Below are positions 62,541 to 64,000 of a stretch of DNA of 64,000 bases, in pieces. The stretch covers positions 1 through 64,000 of the forward strand of contig NZ_FPKR01000008.1 of NCBI RefSeq assembly GCF_900119825.1. Reading direction: 5' to 3'. The DNA comes from Chitinimonas taiwanensis DSM 18899 (GTDB lineage Bacteria; Pseudomonadota; Gammaproteobacteria; Burkholderiales; Chitinimonadaceae). A model generated the notes under the pieces. That model saw only the letters and a list, made by a program, of their open reading frames with translations, did not search any database and had not been told where the DNA came from. Every line of letters starts with the position of its first letter. Positions within the stretch are counted from its first letter, which is position 1. The translations under genes and the position numbers were made by a program.

Positions 62541-63196
62541 GCTAGCCCACCTGTCCGATCTCGGGGTCAGACTCGGCACGTAAGCCTAATGATCGCCACC
62601 AAGGATGTTCGTTAAGAAGCGGGCGCCATGCCGCCCAGTACTAAATGACAAATACACACCATAAGCCACGCGATAAATATGCCATTGGCAGCACGATAAT
62701 CATCATAAATTTAGCAGGCAGCCGCTTTACACGCGATCGAGAAATACCTCCCAAAGTGCAGCCCCACAAAATAATGCCCAGCTAACCGTCTGTTTTAAAT
62801 TACAAGTTAGATATTAATTATCTTATTAATTCAGCACTGAATATTTTATTCAGGAAATATATTCATCAATTTTATTGACCGCAGCCATCTGACTTACTTA
62901 CGCTGCCGCCGCCTATTGTGTTGCCTCACTCAACTGGCGCATTTCAAAATAAGCCCTATCAAATCAGCATTTTTAGTGGCGACCATCGCAAAGCCGGTGC
63001 GCTGCTGGGCTCCTTTTTCTTGAGGGAGCGTGTGATTAACGACGATAAGTTCTTTGTAGATGTCAGCAGCAATTGATGCTGTGGTTGGCGACCACGACCG
63101 CCGCAGGGCATGCATAGCGCTGGGCCCGCGGTAAGGACTTAGGTGGGGTCGACAGTCCGGCCCCACCCAACGCAATAAGCAAGGATTTAAGCTCGC
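62541..63196. other. intergenic stretch, partly AT-rich, no supported gene
   Basis: About 650 bases without a convincing coding sequence. 62640-62900 is clearly AT-rich compared with the core genome. A plus-strand frame at about 62915-63075 ends in SIFSGDHRKAGALLGSFF and then DKFFVDVSSN before a stop, and might be the tail of a lost gene; I recognise no family. GGTGGGG/CCCCACC (63142-63148, 63161-63167) is a hairpin without a T-run. Confidence 0.5.
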
Positions 63197-64000
63197 ATGT
63201 TTTTTGGATCGATATCAAGTTCGCTGCGCAGTCGTTCATCCCACGGGGGGCTCGCTAAAAACGCCAAGCCATTCAGTGCGTGCCCGGCGGGTAAACATAC
63301 GGAAACCATACCGGTAGAGCGGGCCTTGGGGCGGGTGCTGGGGAGCGATGCCCTAGCCCCCACCCCCATACCGCCTTGGCCACACGCCAAAGTTGCTGGG
63401 AATGCCATTCGTAGCAGCGATACCTTGCTCGCCACGCCTTTGCAACCCTGGCTACCAACAAAGCAGAAACGCCCGCCCGACACCCTGCGTGATGCCGATC
63501 CGCAAGCCTTGGTCTTGGCGAAGGATTGCTATATGCAGGTCAATATTGGTGACCCGCTGCCCGCCGGGGCCGATGCCGTGCTGCCCAGCTACGATGCCCG
63601 CCTGTCGCACTGGTACACCGATCTTTACACCGTCAAGGTTAAACGGCCCATCCCACCCGATTGGTATGTGGCAACGACGGGCGCCGATCATGCCATCGGC
63701 AGTGTGCTGGTCAGTGGCGGTACGCGGCTCACCTGGCGCCAATTGGCAGTCTTGATGCAGGCGGGCGTGAAGGAGGTGACGGTGTGCCGCCAGCCACGCA
63801 TAGGCTTGGTGTCGGTGGTCGGCTCCAGAACGGCGTCGAGCGTGCTACCAGACTGGCAGGGCTTCAAGCAGGCGCTCTGTCTGTGGCTGGTGCAACAGGG
63901 CTATGACCAGCCTACCGTGCATGAGTTGCCATTGAAGCTAGCGGATGGTAGGCCGCAGCACCAGGCATTTGGCGAGGCGTACTGGGAACTGGAACAAGCC
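63197..64000 (+). CDS. divergent MoeA-like protein (partial, runs off the edge)
   Basis: An uninterrupted 268-codon frame open at the right end. It has MoeA-type features: ETIPVERALGRVLGSDALAP (36-55), IPPWPHAKVAGNAIRSSD (58-75), GDPLPAGADAVLP (118-130), GSVLVSGGTRLTWRQLAVLMQAG (168-190) and PRIGLVSVVGS (200-210). MoeA inserts molybdenum into molybdopterin. The usual DGYA motif after IPP is replaced by AGNA and the G-D-E-L after the Rossmann-like strand is absent, so the activity may be changed. AAGGA lies 12 bases before the ATG; the start is uncertain. Confidence 0.72.
   Translation, partial: MFFGSISSSLRSRSSHGGLAKNAKPFSACPAGKHTETIPVERALGRVLGSDALAPTPIPPWPHAKVAGNAIRSSDTLLATPLQPWLPTKQKRPPDTLRDADPQALVLAKDCYMQVNIGDPLPAGADAVLPSYDARLSHWYTDLYTVKVKRPIPPDWYVATTGADHAIGSVLVSGGTRLTWRQLAVLMQAGVKEVTVCRQPRIGLVSVVGSRTASSVLPDWQGFKQALCLWLVQQGYDQPTVHELPLKLADGRPQHQAFGEAYWELEQA

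Noticed and set aside
62930-63175. 81-codon minus-strand frame
   Set aside because: No ribosome site, no recognised family, and it lies in a region with decayed genes. It was kept only as an unexplained stretch.
63393-63755. 120-codon frame inside the MoeA-like region
   Set aside because: It is out of frame with the 268-codon MoeA-like frame, which carries the family motifs; the 120-codon product is Pro/Arg/Cys-rich noise.
1-64000. CRISPR array or complete insertion sequence
   Set aside because: No regularly spaced direct repeats of 24-40 bases and no transposase or integrase motifs were seen on either strand.

Overview
The window reads as a chromosomal segment of a GC-rich (roughly 60-65% by eye) betaproteobacterium, probably Neisseriales-like (Chitinimonas/Chitinibacteraceae type). 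The grounds are the 5' end of a 16S rRNA gene at the left edge, a typical rrn promoter with boxA, the grxC-secB-gpsA order, the pepP-ubiH-ubi cluster, the ubiE/ubiJ/ubiB block and protein sequences of betaproteobacterial character. No exact genus can be fixed from the sequence alone.

Layout. 1-410: 16S rRNA 5' end (minus strand) with leader and promoter. 0.6-2.8 kb: grxC, secB, an SH3-domain protein and gpsA. 2.8-9.0 kb: bioH-bioF, a Pat-type acetyltransferase, a metallochaperone, a YoaK-family membrane protein and a small unknown. 9.1-13.9 kb: ppa, an M13 peptidase, an unknown, an orphan periplasmic binding protein and a TonB-like protein. 14-23 kb: dsbC-like, two Ubi hydroxylases, nudK, pepP, a 23S rRNA methyltransferase-like gene, a TIM-barrel protein, a GGDEF/EAL protein and coaD. 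23.5-30 kb: two convergent paralogous LivJ-type binding proteins and a dppBCDF operon without its binding protein. 30-33 kb: murB, divergent from an orphan binding protein plus ldhA. 33.2-35.6 kb: a four-gene copper-buffering (bufferin) locus. 35.7-37.5 kb: an accessory insert with two inverted copies of a structured repeat and a low-GC SIR2-like gene. 37.6-42.7 kb: ppc, a PstS-like protein and a porin. 42.9-48.4 kb: ubiB, alaX, ubiJ, a NYN nuclease, a zinc-ribbon protein, ubiE and DUF971. 48.6-50.7 kb: phoB-phoR behind a plausible Pho box. 50.8-53.7 kb: an arsenic operon arsR-arsI-arsC-acr3-arsC. 53.9-61.5 kb: tal, kup, ampD, nth, two small genes, rsxB, pyrD and folD. 61.5-61.9 kb: a tRNA-Pro/Arg/His operon. 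61.9-64.0 kb: a decayed region with an hsdR remnant, then a divergent MoeA-like gene running off the edge.

Functional themes are ubiquinone synthesis (ubiH, a second hydroxylase, ubiE, ubiJ, ubiB), metal and metalloid stress (HMA chaperone, bufferin locus, ars operon), phosphate sensing and peptide uptake. The least explained material is the covarying repeat pair beside the SIR2-like gene at 35.7-37.5 kb and the decayed stretch after the tRNA genes. No CRISPR array, complete insertion sequence or integrase was seen.
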